Assembly (NCBI GenBank): GCA_964397565.1 | Contig: CAYNJC010000036.1 | Span: 1 to 43,471, forward strand | Source of the DNA: JAPLST01 sp964397565 | GTDB taxonomy: Bacteria; Auribacterota; UBA3054; JAPLST01 | Direction: 5' to 3' | DNA: 43,471 nucleotides | Part shown: positions 15,758 to 23,331 of the stretch, piece by piece | How the letters are laid out: each line of letters begins with the position of its first letter | Position numbering within the stretch: the stretch's first letter is position 1 | The notes under the pieces: model-generated | What the model saw: only the letters and a program-made list of their open reading frames with translations | Databases searched by the model: none | What the model was told of the DNA's origin: nothing | Translations under genes and position numbers: made by a program

Positions 15758-15773
15758 GCGGCATGCCGGGTGA

Positions 15774-16841
15774 TTACTCGGCGGCCTTGGCCGCCACGAG
15801 ATCGCCGACGTCGGTCGTTGAAAAGCCCATTTTGCCAGCGCTCAAGCTTTTCAGTTTGCCGGCCACCACCCACATGATCGCCTGCTCGATCTTGTTGGCC
15901 ATGGCCGTTTCACCAAGAATTTCCATCATCATCTGGCCGGAGGCGATCTGCGCCAGCGGATTGATGACATTCTTGCCGGTGTACTTCGGGGCCGAGCCGC
16001 CGATGCACTCAAACATCGAGACACCCTCCGGATTGATGTTGCCGCCGGCCGCGATGCCCATGCCGCCCTGCGTGATCGCGCCCAAGTCGGTGATAATGTC
16101 GCCGAACATGTTGCCGGTCACGATGACATCGAACCATTCCGGGTTCTTGATCATCCACATGCAGGTGGCATCGACATGGTAATACTCGCGGGTGATCTCG
16201 GGGTAGTGCTGCGCGCCCATTTCGTGGAAGGCGCGCTCCCACAAATCGTAGAGATAGGTCAACACGTTGGTTTTGCCGCACAGCGCCAGAGTCTTTTTTT
16301 TGTTGCGTTTGCGGGTGTAGTCGAAGGCGAACTTCAGGCAACGGTCCACCTGAAAGCGCGAATAGACGGCCGATTGCACGGCGACTTCGTGCGGCGTGCC
16401 TTTCATCGTCACGCCGCCCGTGCCGGTGTACAGGTCGCCTGAATTTTCGCGCACGACCACATAATCAATCTCATTGGGCCCTTTGCCTTTCAGCGGACAC
16501 TCGACGCCGGGATACAATTTGACCGGGCGCAGATTGATATACTGGTCGAGTTCAAAGCGCAAGCGCAGGAGAATGCCTTTTTCAAGGATGCCGGGCTTGA
16601 CGTCCGGATGGCCGATCGCGCCCAGGTAAATCGCGTCGAATTTCTTCATTTCGGCCGCGGCGCTGTCGGGCAGCGCTTCGCCGGTGCGCAAATAGCGCTC
16701 GCCGCCGAAATCAAAATGGGTGAAGTCAAGCGTGACGCCGAACTTGGGCGCCACGGCCGTCAATACTTTGATGCCTTCGCGTAGAACTTCCGGCCCGGTG
16801 CCGTCGCCGCCGATGGCGGCAATCTTGTACGTCTTCGCCAT
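15774..16841 (-). CDS. leuB: 3-isopropylmalate dehydrogenase family enzyme, 355 aa
   Basis: A beta-decarboxylating dehydrogenase of the isocitrate/isopropylmalate group. IGGDGTGPEV near residues 9-19 is the N-terminal signature, RENSGDLYTG lines the substrate site, and GNMFGDIITDLGA carries the metal-binding aspartates. Length matches LeuB (about 350-360). The immediate link to asd further down the operon supports leucine synthesis, since leuB-asd is a recurrent pair. Tartrate or homoisocitrate dehydrogenases are the main alternatives. AAGGA precedes the ATG, and a promoter is present at 16889-16917. Confidence 0.82.
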   Translation of the reverse strand: MAKTYKIAAIGGDGTGPEVLREGIKVLTAVAPKFGVTLDFTHFDFGGERYLRTGEALPDSAAAEMKKFDAIYLGAIGHPDVKPGILEKGILLRLRFELDQYINLRPVKLYPGVECPLKGKGPNEIDYVVVRENSGDLYTGTGGVTMKGTPHEVAVQSAVYSRFQVDRCLKFAFDYTRKRNKKKTLALCGKTNVLTYLYDLWERAFHEMGAQHYPEITREYYHVDATCMWMIKNPEWFDVIVTGNMFGDIITDLGAITQGGMGIAAGGNINPEGVSMFECIGGSAPKYTGKNVINPLAQIASGQMMMEILGETAMANKIEQAIMWVVAGKLKSLSAGKMGFSTTDVGDLVAAKAAE

Positions 16842-16888
16842 GAATGGTCCTTAGATTGTGAACGCTGCGTGAACAATTACAATAGGAA

Positions 16889-16917
16889 AGTGTAGCAAAA
16901 ACGCGCCGATTGCGCAA
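16889..16917 (-). promoter_or_regulatory. promoter of the leuB-to-lpxL operon
   Basis: On the minus strand TTGCGC (16917-16912), 17 bp, TACACT (16894-16889), the latter preceded by TGC. The leader is about 40 nt and carries the AAGGA of leuB. No other promoter as good is seen up to 10518, so the genes from leuB to the acyltransferase may share this one. Confidence 0.65.
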
Positions 16918-16960
16918 GGATGAGTAGATTCGTCCGCGGCGCACGAATTTGGCGTTCATC

Positions 16961-16983
16961 ATGTATTTCGTTGCGAAATACAT
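16961..16983. promoter_or_regulatory. perfect dyad, candidate operator
   Basis: ATGTATTTCG, a 3-bp spacer (TTG) and the exact reverse complement. It sits between the divergent leuB and EF-hand genes, about 66 bp upstream of the EF-hand ATG at 17050. The size and symmetry fit a dimeric repressor site. The regulator is not identifiable. Confidence 0.6.
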
Positions 16984-17049
16984 TGCACAATAATTCGCCG
17001 GCCCCGGCGTCATTAGTAGCATAACGACCAACCACAAGGAGTGCAGCGT

Positions 17050-17574
17050 ATGAAGATTCAACTTTCTCTCGGCCTTGGCCTTGCCATCGTGGGTTTGACC
17101 GCGCTGTGCATGGCCGCAGACCAACCCTGCGCCAAGGCATGCAAAGCCGGCGGCAAACCGGAGCCCGGTGCTTTTTTTGCCCGCATGGACAAGAATGGTG
17201 ACGGCCAAATTGCCAAGGATGAATTCCCCGGCCCAGCCGAGGTGTTCGCCAAGCTTGACAAGAACGGCGATGGCGTGATCAGCAAGGACGAAGCGCCGAA
17301 ACATGCCGGCCCGCCGCCGCAAATGCGCTTCAAGAAGGCGGACGCGAACGCCGACGGCCAAATCAGCAAAGATGAGTTCAAAGGCCCGGCCGAAGTGTTC
17401 ACCAAACTCGACGCGAACGGCGATGGCGTGCTCACCAAGGACGAGATGCCGAAAGGCCCGCGTGGCAAGCGTGGCCGTCCGGAAGGCGCGCCGTCATGCG
17501 ACAAGGGTGCCTGCGACAAGGGCGCCTGTGAAGGTGGTGCCGACGCACCGCCGCCACCGCCTGCCGCCGAATAA
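17050..17574 (+). CDS. exported EF-hand protein with Cys tail, 174 aa
   Basis: A calcium-binding protein with an N-terminal signal peptide (MKIQLSLGLGLAIVGLTALC, then MAADQ). Four EF-hand loops of the form D-x-N-x-D-G-x-x-x-x-D-E start near residues 47, 71, 98 and 121 (DKNGDGQIAKDE, DKNGDGVISKDE, DANADGQISKDE, DANGDGVLTKDE). They form two near-identical pairs joined by GPAEVF, evidence of internal duplication. The end holds SCDKGACDKGACEGG and a PPPPP run. A GTG at 17041 is in frame, but ATG 17050 has AAGGAG at the right distance. A strong terminator follows, so it is monocistronic. Probably periplasmic or surface-bound; role unknown. Confidence 0.9.
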   Translation: MKIQLSLGLGLAIVGLTALCMAADQPCAKACKAGGKPEPGAFFARMDKNGDGQIAKDEFPGPAEVFAKLDKNGDGVISKDEAPKHAGPPPQMRFKKADANADGQISKDEFKGPAEVFTKLDANGDGVLTKDEMPKGPRGKRGRPEGAPSCDKGACDKGACEGGADAPPPPPAAE

Positions 17575-17599
17575 TAACCACGAGCAGCTGCGAAATCGA

Positions 17600-17636
17600 A
17601 AGGCCGACGCGGGGTGCATGCCCCGCGCCGGCCTTT
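17600..17636 (+). terminator. rho-independent terminator after the EF-hand gene
   Basis: AAGGCCGACGCGGGG pairs with CCCCGCGCCGGCCTT around a TGCATG loop, and a short T run follows. One A-C mismatch in the stem. It may also serve the minus-strand LamG gene ending at 17676. Confidence 0.85.
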
Positions 17637-17675
17637 TGATTTGCACGCAACAACCGCCGCCGCCGGGCACCCAAG

Positions 17676-18458
17676 TCAATGTCGCTGCGCGAGTGCTGCA
17701 AACATCAGCAGGAGCAGCAGCGCGCCCGGTTCCGGCAGATTGCCATTGCTGAAATCCGCCAGGCAAGCGTTTTCAAGCAGCAATTCATCGAGCTCATCGG
17801 CACTCCACAGTTCAGCGGCGGGCAGCGTACCCAGCGTCAATGCCGTGAACATGGTGTTCGTCTCGCCGATCGTGCCGGCAAGGTTGGTAATCAGGACATT
17901 GTCAAAATACCATGCGACCTGCTGCTGGCTGGCGCGGTACGCATACGCGAAGTGATGCCATGCGCCGTCCGCAAGGCCGTTCCACGTCAGTGTCGTGGCG
18001 GAAAGCGGGACGGCCCGCCACCAGGATTGCAGCAGGGGCAGGCCGGCGTGCGGCCAGTCCAGACCACAGCGGGCGGTGTTGGTCGGATCGAGCGCCGGCA
18101 GACCGGCGGGATTGGGGCCGTGCGCCTGATGCCGCAGCCAGAACGAAAGCGTGAGATCGTGGGTGGTCCATGTCTGCGCAAGATCAAAACGCGGACACGT
18201 GGCGGTGTAGCCGTTGGTGAGCGCCAACACGCGGGTGACGCCGGCCAGCCAGCCATTGGTTATCGTGGCGCGCATGGCGGCGGTTTCGAGCAAGATCAAG
18301 CGCGTGGCGTCGACGGCATTACTGGCAACGCTGCCGGCCGCTTCGTCAAAATGGTAGAGTGCAAGTGTCTGGGGCGTGACGCCATTGGGGTTGGTCCAGG
18401 TGAGCGCCCCTATCGGCAGGACCCAGGCAAGTAGGGCGCAGAACGGCACCCGGTGCAT
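17676..18458 (-). CDS. LamG-like PEP-CTERM protein, 260 aa
   Basis: A secreted protein with a signal peptide (MHRVPFCALLAWVLPIGALT). The body is a concanavalin/LamG-like domain: TLALYHFDEAAGS at the start, LTLSFWLRH, WHHFAYAY and VAWYFDNVLITN are the usual strand motifs, and LDELLLENACL is the typical closing strand with an acidic pair. The C-terminus (LPEPGALLLLLMFAALAQRH) is a PEP-CTERM signal with a short basic end. Probably binds a glycan at the surface and is sorted by an exosortase. It begins 3 bp after the stop of the DUF4380-like gene, so the two are co-transcribed. Confidence 0.85.
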   Translation of the reverse strand: MHRVPFCALLAWVLPIGALTWTNPNGVTPQTLALYHFDEAAGSVASNAVDATRLILLETAAMRATITNGWLAGVTRVLALTNGYTATCPRFDLAQTWTTHDLTLSFWLRHQAHGPNPAGLPALDPTNTARCGLDWPHAGLPLLQSWWRAVPLSATTLTWNGLADGAWHHFAYAYRASQQQVAWYFDNVLITNLAGTIGETNTMFTALTLGTLPAAELWSADELDELLLENACLADFSNGNLPEPGALLLLLMFAALAQRH

Positions 18459-18461
18459 ACC

Positions 18462-19457
18462 TTACTCAATCAGGCCGGCGGCGTGTACGACGTCGAGCGC
18501 GGCGGCCAGGGTGGGATGCGCCAGGTGCACCAAGCGCCAATACATGCGGTAGTCTGTTTGTTCACCGGGCTTGAGTGCAACCGCCGGACCCTGCAACTCC
18601 AGTTCAGCCGTGCCATGGGCTTCCGTTTGGCCGTACCAAATTTCAACCGAGGCTTCATTGGTCGCCGCCGTGCGCGCATCGAAGGCATCACCCCACATCA
18701 GCCAGAGCAGATTCGATTGCCAGCCGGCCAGCCAGGGCCGATCGGCGGCGATAAACAGTTTCTTGCCGTCGAAGGTGGTGATGGCCTTCCACAGCACGCC
18801 GTTGGTTATCACGAACGCATTGGTTGCTGAACCCCAATAATACCGGCCGGTCGGCGCGATGACCTGGCAGGGCAACGGCAACGGATTGATCGCCCAGATC
18901 GCACTGGTAACGCTGGTTGCCGAAATGTTGCGCAGGCGCTGCTGCACCAGCACATCACTGCCGGTCGGCGCCAGCAGCAAGGTTCGGGTGAACTGCAGCA
19001 CGGCAGTGGACACATGCGGACTTGACAATTGCAGACAGCGCGGGCCGAAGGAGGCACAATAGGCGCGGCCATTTTCCCAATAGGCATTGGGCGGCCAGCC
19101 CGAGACGGGCCAGCCGGCGCCGCCTTGCGGCGCGGCCCACAGCTTGGCGCCGCCATACGGGACGGTCTGATAGGGCGGGGTGAATGCGCGCACGCTGCCG
19201 GCATAATTCGGGTGTACGTCCACGACATTTGTCCCCTTGAGCAAGCGATAGCCCACCACGCGCGCGCCGATCTCGGGCACGACAAACAGTTCAGCCTCAC
19301 CGTTGCCCAGACGCCAGGCATTGGTCCAGCCCATGAAAGGCACACTAACAGAGCCCTTGATCAAGGTCACCACCGCCGGCAGGCGTTGCGCGCCGCACAG
19401 GACCAGCACGCACAGAAGCAGGCGGATATGGCGTGACATGTTGAACCGCATGTGCAT
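18462..19457 (-). CDS. secreted DUF4380-like protein, 331 aa
   Basis: The sequence GNGEAELFVVPEIGARVVGY, then RLLKGTNVVDVHP, resembles DUF4380-type proteins, which are related in layout to galactose-mutarotase-like beta-sandwiches. GPRCLQLSSPHVSTAVLQFT and the repeated NIS/NPLP segments fit that fold. A signal peptide is present (MSRHIRLLLCVLVLCGAQ). I place the start at ATG 19457 because it lies exactly 6 nt after the -10 box, as in other genes here; ATG 19439 is an alternative and would shorten the N-region by six residues. No catalytic residues can be named. The LamG gene follows at once, hinting at a shared carbohydrate-related role. Confidence 0.7.
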   Translation of the reverse strand: MHMRFNMSRHIRLLLCVLVLCGAQRLPAVVTLIKGSVSVPFMGWTNAWRLGNGEAELFVVPEIGARVVGYRLLKGTNVVDVHPNYAGSVRAFTPPYQTVPYGGAKLWAAPQGGAGWPVSGWPPNAYWENGRAYCASFGPRCLQLSSPHVSTAVLQFTRTLLLAPTGSDVLVQQRLRNISATSVTSAIWAINPLPLPCQVIAPTGRYYWGSATNAFVITNGVLWKAITTFDGKKLFIAADRPWLAGWQSNLLWLMWGDAFDARTAATNEASVEIWYGQTEAHGTAELELQGPAVALKPGEQTDYRMYWRLVHLAHPTLAAALDVVHAAGLIE

Positions 19458-19463
19458 TAACCT

Positions 19464-19492
19464 ATTATGGCTTTTCATAGTTCTTTTTGCAA
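19464..19492 (-). promoter_or_regulatory. promoter of the DUF4380-LamG pair
   Basis: On the minus strand TTGCAA (19492-19487), 17 bp, CATAAT (19469-19464), then 6 nt to the ATG at 19457. The -35 is identical to those at 2469 and 6165. Confidence 0.6.
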
Positions 19493-19568
19493 CTGCGACC
19501 CCCGCCTTTTTTAAGACGCCCGGGCGGCCTGGCAACCATCAGCCATGCCGCCCCATCCCGGTGGGCGC

Positions 19569-19597
19569 TTTACAGAAACGCGCGGCTGTGCTATACT
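19569..19597 (+). promoter_or_regulatory. promoter of the STAS/phosphatase operon
   Basis: TTTACA (19569-19574), 17 bp, TATACT (19592-19597), preceded by TGC. The ATG at 19611 is 13 nt after the -10, leaving a leader of only about 6 nt. Confidence 0.7.
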
Positions 19598-19610
19598 ATG
19601 CATTACTACA

Positions 19611-20117
19611 ATGAGTTCTGGTGCAGGACAATCTCGCGCCGATGCGCTTGACGTGGCCGAGACGGCAACGACTGGGTATGTCAAAGTGCAAGGAACGGCG
19701 ACGTTCACGCAGGCGGCCGACTTGCGCGCATTTGTGCGCGCACAGATGGCCGTCAAGCACGCCATGGTCTTCATTGATTTGGATGACTGCGTGGCGGTGG
19801 ACAGCACCTTTGTCGGCACCCTCACCAGTTTGACAATGGATTATCGCCGGACCGGACTTGGGCACGTCACGTTGTTCAATGTGCATCAACATGTGCTGGA
19901 CATTTTCGCGACCCTGGGCCTGAGCGCCATTCTGGAAATTGCCAACGGCGACGGGCTGGCCGCGCCGGCACTGCTGCCGCTGGCGCCGGGCGCGCACGCC
20001 AAAGTCGAGATCGCGCAAGTGATGCTGGATGCCCATGAAACGTTGGCGCGCGTCAATGACGCCAACGCCCTTGAATTCAGAAACGTGGTGGACTACCTGC
20101 GTGCAAAGCTTGGCTAA
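19611..20117 (+). CDS. STAS-domain protein (anti-anti-sigma type), 168 aa
   Basis: The central segment VFIDLDDCVAVDSTFVGTLT (about 53-72) is the STAS signature. The serine in DST (S65) is the residue phosphorylated in SpoIIAA/RsbV-type proteins and cleared by a PP2C phosphatase. A longer C-terminal extension (about 120-168) is unlike minimal RsbV proteins. The phosphatase gene follows with a 17-bp overlap, so this is likely its substrate. No matching kinase or sigma factor lies in the window, so the regulated process is unknown. Confidence 0.88.
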   Translation: MSSGAGQSRADALDVAETATTGYVKVQGTATFTQAADLRAFVRAQMAVKHAMVFIDLDDCVAVDSTFVGTLTSLTMDYRRTGLGHVTLFNVHQHVLDIFATLGLSAILEIANGDGLAAPALLPLAPGAHAKVEIAQVMLDAHETLARVNDANALEFRNVVDYLRAKLG

Positions 20118-21567
20118 GCTGGTTCAGCATTTCCAGTGGAACGACATTGATATCGCGCATGCCGGGCTGGTGCTGCTGGTGTTCGCGTTCCTCGCCTTGC
20201 TGGCGGCCTACCGGGGCAAAGTGCAGGTCTTGCGGCGGACGCGCCAGCGGATTCAGGCCACCAACGATTGCGTCCTCGGCTTGATGAACAAAGCCAGCGA
20301 GTCGCTCAAAGACCATCTCGATTTGCACTCATTCATTCAGCAGTTTACGGACTACACCGCCCGCAGTGTGCGCGCCCAAAGCGCCGCGTTCTTCCACTAT
20401 GACAAGGACAGCCGCAGCGTGAATGGCGAAGTCGTCATCGGCGTCTTCCCCTCGCTGATCAACGTGCCGCAAACCTTGATGGCCTCGCTGATTGCGAGCC
20501 CGCAGAAAATGCAGGAGTTTCTGCATGCCAATCACTTTGCCTTGGGCGAGACGCCGTTTGTCGAGGCCGTCACGCAACAGCGCCCGCTGCTCTTTGATGA
20601 GACCAACGTGCGCGAACGGCTGCGCTACAAAGTGTGTGATTGCTGGAGCATGCTGGTGGTACCGCTGCTGGCCGAGAAGAATGTCTATGGCGTGCTGGCG
20701 CTGGCCAACAAGGTGGAGCGGGCGGCGTTTACGCTCGAGGATTTGCATCTGGCGGAGCAGCTCTCGGAAATGGCCGGCGTGACCGTCAGCCATTTCATCA
20801 TGTTCAAACAATTACACGAACAGCAGCAGGTGGAAAGCCAATTGCGCACGGCGGAAGTGATCATCACGCACTTGCTGCCTCAGCATATCCCGCAGCCGCC
20901 GCATTTTTCGATTGCCGTGCATTATCAGCCGGCCTACCGGCTGGGCGGCGATTATTATGATTTTGTCGAGGTGGACGATCAGCATCTCGGCCTGTTGGTG
21001 GCGGATGTGTCCGGCAAGGGCATTCCGGCCGGGCTGGTGATGGCGACGACGCGCTCGCTGATGGCCGTTCTGGCGGCCCAGCAGTTGTCGCCCAGCGCCG
21101 TCTTGCGCGCCGTGAACGCCCAATTGATCAAGCTGATCCCCGCCGAAATGTTTGTCACCGCCAATTATGGCGTGCTCAATACCACCACCGGCGCGTTTGT
21201 CTTTGCGCGCGCCGGCCACGAACCGGTGCTGTGCTGCGCGCCGCATCGCGAGCCCAGCGTGCTGAGCCAGGGCAACGGGATGGTGGTCGGCATGGTTGAC
21301 AACGAGACGTTCTCGCGCGTGCTGCGCGATGAATGCTACCAGTTGCAGGCCGGCGAAATGCTGGCACTGTACACCGACGGGTTGACTGAAGCGCGCAATC
21401 CGGCCGGGGAAGAGCTCGGGCGCACACGGGTGGCCCAGTTGCTGAAGAACGTCTGTGGCATGGCCGCCCAGGAGGCCCTGCAGTGCATGGTGCATCGGGT
21501 CAAGAAATTCACTGGCGCGGCACCGATTTACGATGATATGACGATCGTGCTGGTGAAGGCGGACTGA
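20101..21567 (+). CDS. GAF and SpoIIE/RsbU-type PP2C phosphatase, 488 aa
   Basis: A membrane-anchored serine phosphatase expected to act on a phosphorylated STAS protein. One N-terminal helix (AGLVLLVFAFLALLAAY), a short coil, a GAF-type sensor domain at about 65-240, a coiled linker, then the PP2C/SpoIIE domain from about 280: GGDYYDFV, VADVSGKGIPAGLVM, LYTDGLTEARN and YDDMTIVLV carry the metal-binding aspartates. The start is uncertain. GTG 20101 overlaps the STAS gene by 17 bp and leaves the helix intact; TTG 20110 is possible. The longer frame from 20029 lies wholly inside the STAS gene and lacks support. Confidence 0.87.
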   Translation: MQSLAKLVQHFQWNDIDIAHAGLVLLVFAFLALLAAYRGKVQVLRRTRQRIQATNDCVLGLMNKASESLKDHLDLHSFIQQFTDYTARSVRAQSAAFFHYDKDSRSVNGEVVIGVFPSLINVPQTLMASLIASPQKMQEFLHANHFALGETPFVEAVTQQRPLLFDETNVRERLRYKVCDCWSMLVVPLLAEKNVYGVLALANKVERAAFTLEDLHLAEQLSEMAGVTVSHFIMFKQLHEQQQVESQLRTAEVIITHLLPQHIPQPPHFSIAVHYQPAYRLGGDYYDFVEVDDQHLGLLVADVSGKGIPAGLVMATTRSLMAVLAAQQLSPSAVLRAVNAQLIKLIPAEMFVTANYGVLNTTTGAFVFARAGHEPVLCCAPHREPSVLSQGNGMVVGMVDNETFSRVLRDECYQLQAGEMLALYTDGLTEARNPAGEELGRTRVAQLLKNVCGMAAQEALQCMVHRVKKFTGAAPIYDDMTIVLVKAD

Positions 21568-21610
21568 GGCGCCCGGCTCATGACGTTCTGCGCGGAGACA
21601 AGGAACTAGG

Positions 21611-23152
21611 ATGCTGGCGCGCACGTATTCCTTTACGCCGGTCGGTGTCGACGCCCAGTTGGTTGAGGTCGAAATTGATCTGCGCAGCAGCGGGCAGGAG
21701 GCCTTTACGGTTATTGTGGGCTTGCCCGACACCGCCGTCAAGGAAAGCAAAGAGCGCCTTGAATCGTCCCTGCGCAATGCCGGCTTCGAATTTCCGCGCA
21801 AGCGCGTGCTGGTCAATCTGGCGCCGGCGGATGTGAAAAAGCAAGGGCCGATCGTGGACTTGGCGATGGCCGTCGGTATTTTGATCGCCTCACGCCAGTT
21901 GGCAGCGCCGGACGACCGGCAGATTGCCTTGCTTGGCGAGCTGGCCTTGGACGGCACGGTGCGGCCGGTGCGCGGCGCGCTGGCGGCGGCCTTGGCGGCA
22001 CGCGCCGTCGGCGTGCGCCGGCTGATTGTGCCGCGCGAGAACGCGGTCGAGGCCGCGCTCGTGCCGCAACTGGAAGTCTACGCCGCCGGCAGCTTGGGCG
22101 AGGCCGTGCGCATCCTGGAAACCCCGACCCAGTTCGACCCGGTCCAGATTGATTGCGCGGCGCTCTTCCACCAAGCCCAGCACTATGACCTTGATATGAG
22201 CGATGTATATGGCCAGGAGCAGGCCAAGCGCGCGGCCGAAATCGCCGTGGCCGGCGGGCATAATCTGATTCTGATCGGGCCACCCGGCTCCGGCAAAACG
22301 ATGCTGGCGCGGCGGATCGCCACGATCATGCCGGACATGACGCTCGAGGAAGCGATCGAGACCACCCGCATTCATTCCATTCGCGGCTTGTTGAATACCG
22401 CCATGCCACTGGTCGCGACCCGGCCCTTTCGCGCGCCGCATCACACCATCTCGGATGCCGGCTTGGTTGGTGGCGGCATCAGCATTGATCCGGGTGAAGT
22501 TTCCTTAAGCCACAACGGCATTCTGTTTCTGGATGAATTCGCGGAGTTTACGCGGCGCGCGCTGGAAGTCCTGCGTCAGCCGCTCGAAGACGGCTTTGTC
22601 ACCATCGCGCGCGCCGCCGGCACCCTGACCTTCCCCGCCCGCTTCATGCTGGTCGCCGCCATGAACCCCTGCCCGTGCGGCTTCTTTGGCCATCCCACCA
22701 AAGCCTGCACCTGCACCGCACAATACATCGCCAAGTATCGCAACAAGCTGAGCGGGCCGCTGCTGGACCGGATTGACATTCATGTCGAAATGCCGTCCGT
22801 GACCTATACGGCGCTGCGCGCACGGGCCGGCGGCGACAGTTCGGCCGTCATTCGCGAACGTGTCCAAGCCGCGCGTGCGCGCCAAACCGCGCGGTTCCAC
22901 GGCACCACCACGCGCTGCAATGCGCACATGACCAGCGCCGCCGTCAAAAAGTGGTGCGCCTTGTCCGCCGATGCCCAACAGATGCTGAAACAGGTCATGG
23001 ATGAATTGGGCTTTTCGGCCAGGGCCTATGACAAAATCCAGCGCGTGGCGCGCACGATCGCCGATCTCGCCGACAGCGAGCACATTCAGCAGCAGCACGT
23101 CCTCGAAGCCGCCCAGCATCGCAACCTGGACCGCAAATACTGGGAACGCTGA
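21611..23152 (+). CDS. comM: ComM/YifB-type Mg-chelatase-like AAA+ ATPase, 513 aa
   Basis: Walker A is GPPGSGKTMLARR (about 223-235) and Walker B lies in GILFLDEFAEF. The N-terminal Lon-like domain begins with the family's typical YSFTPVGVDAQLVEVEIDL, and the C-terminus has the usual RAYDKIQRVARTIADL helices. Four cysteines in NPCPCGFFGHPTKACTCT are the family's zinc site. ComM is a hexameric branch-migration helicase that aids integration of foreign DNA during natural transformation. AAGGA lies about 8 nt before the ATG. Length is normal and the gene looks intact. Confidence 0.95.
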   Translation: MLARTYSFTPVGVDAQLVEVEIDLRSSGQEAFTVIVGLPDTAVKESKERLESSLRNAGFEFPRKRVLVNLAPADVKKQGPIVDLAMAVGILIASRQLAAPDDRQIALLGELALDGTVRPVRGALAAALAARAVGVRRLIVPRENAVEAALVPQLEVYAAGSLGEAVRILETPTQFDPVQIDCAALFHQAQHYDLDMSDVYGQEQAKRAAEIAVAGGHNLILIGPPGSGKTMLARRIATIMPDMTLEEAIETTRIHSIRGLLNTAMPLVATRPFRAPHHTISDAGLVGGGISIDPGEVSLSHNGILFLDEFAEFTRRALEVLRQPLEDGFVTIARAAGTLTFPARFMLVAAMNPCPCGFFGHPTKACTCTAQYIAKYRNKLSGPLLDRIDIHVEMPSVTYTALRARAGGDSSAVIRERVQAARARQTARFHGTTTRCNAHMTSAAVKKWCALSADAQQMLKQVMDELGFSARAYDKIQRVARTIADLADSEHIQQQHVLEAAQHRNLDRKYWER

Positions 23153-23322
23153 TGCTCCATCTGCAACATCCTTGTGCGTGCATCCGGTCTGGTGATAGTG
23201 TCGCGGCCAAAGTCGCCGGCGTCGCGCAACTCGTGCCGGCGCTGTCACGCACCATCGCGGTGCAACGCGCGATTGACGCCCTCTTTCCTGAAATCGAAAA
23301 GGCCATCGTGCCCTTCCGCTGA
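23152..23322 (+). CDS. small ORF overlapping comM stop, 56 aa
   Basis: The ATG at 23152 shares bases with the comM stop (TGATG), a common coupling arrangement. The product starts MLHLQHPCACIRSG and ends in a helix-like ALSRTIAVQRAIDALF. No family is recognised. It fills the gap up to the next gene (ATG at 23332). It may be a real small protein, the tail of a lost gene or chance; the stop-start overlap and lack of frame breaks favour the first two. Confidence 0.35.
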   Translation: MLHLQHPCACIRSGDSVAAKVAGVAQLVPALSRTIAVQRAIDALFPEIEKAIVPFR

Positions 23323-23331
23323 CATCCAATT

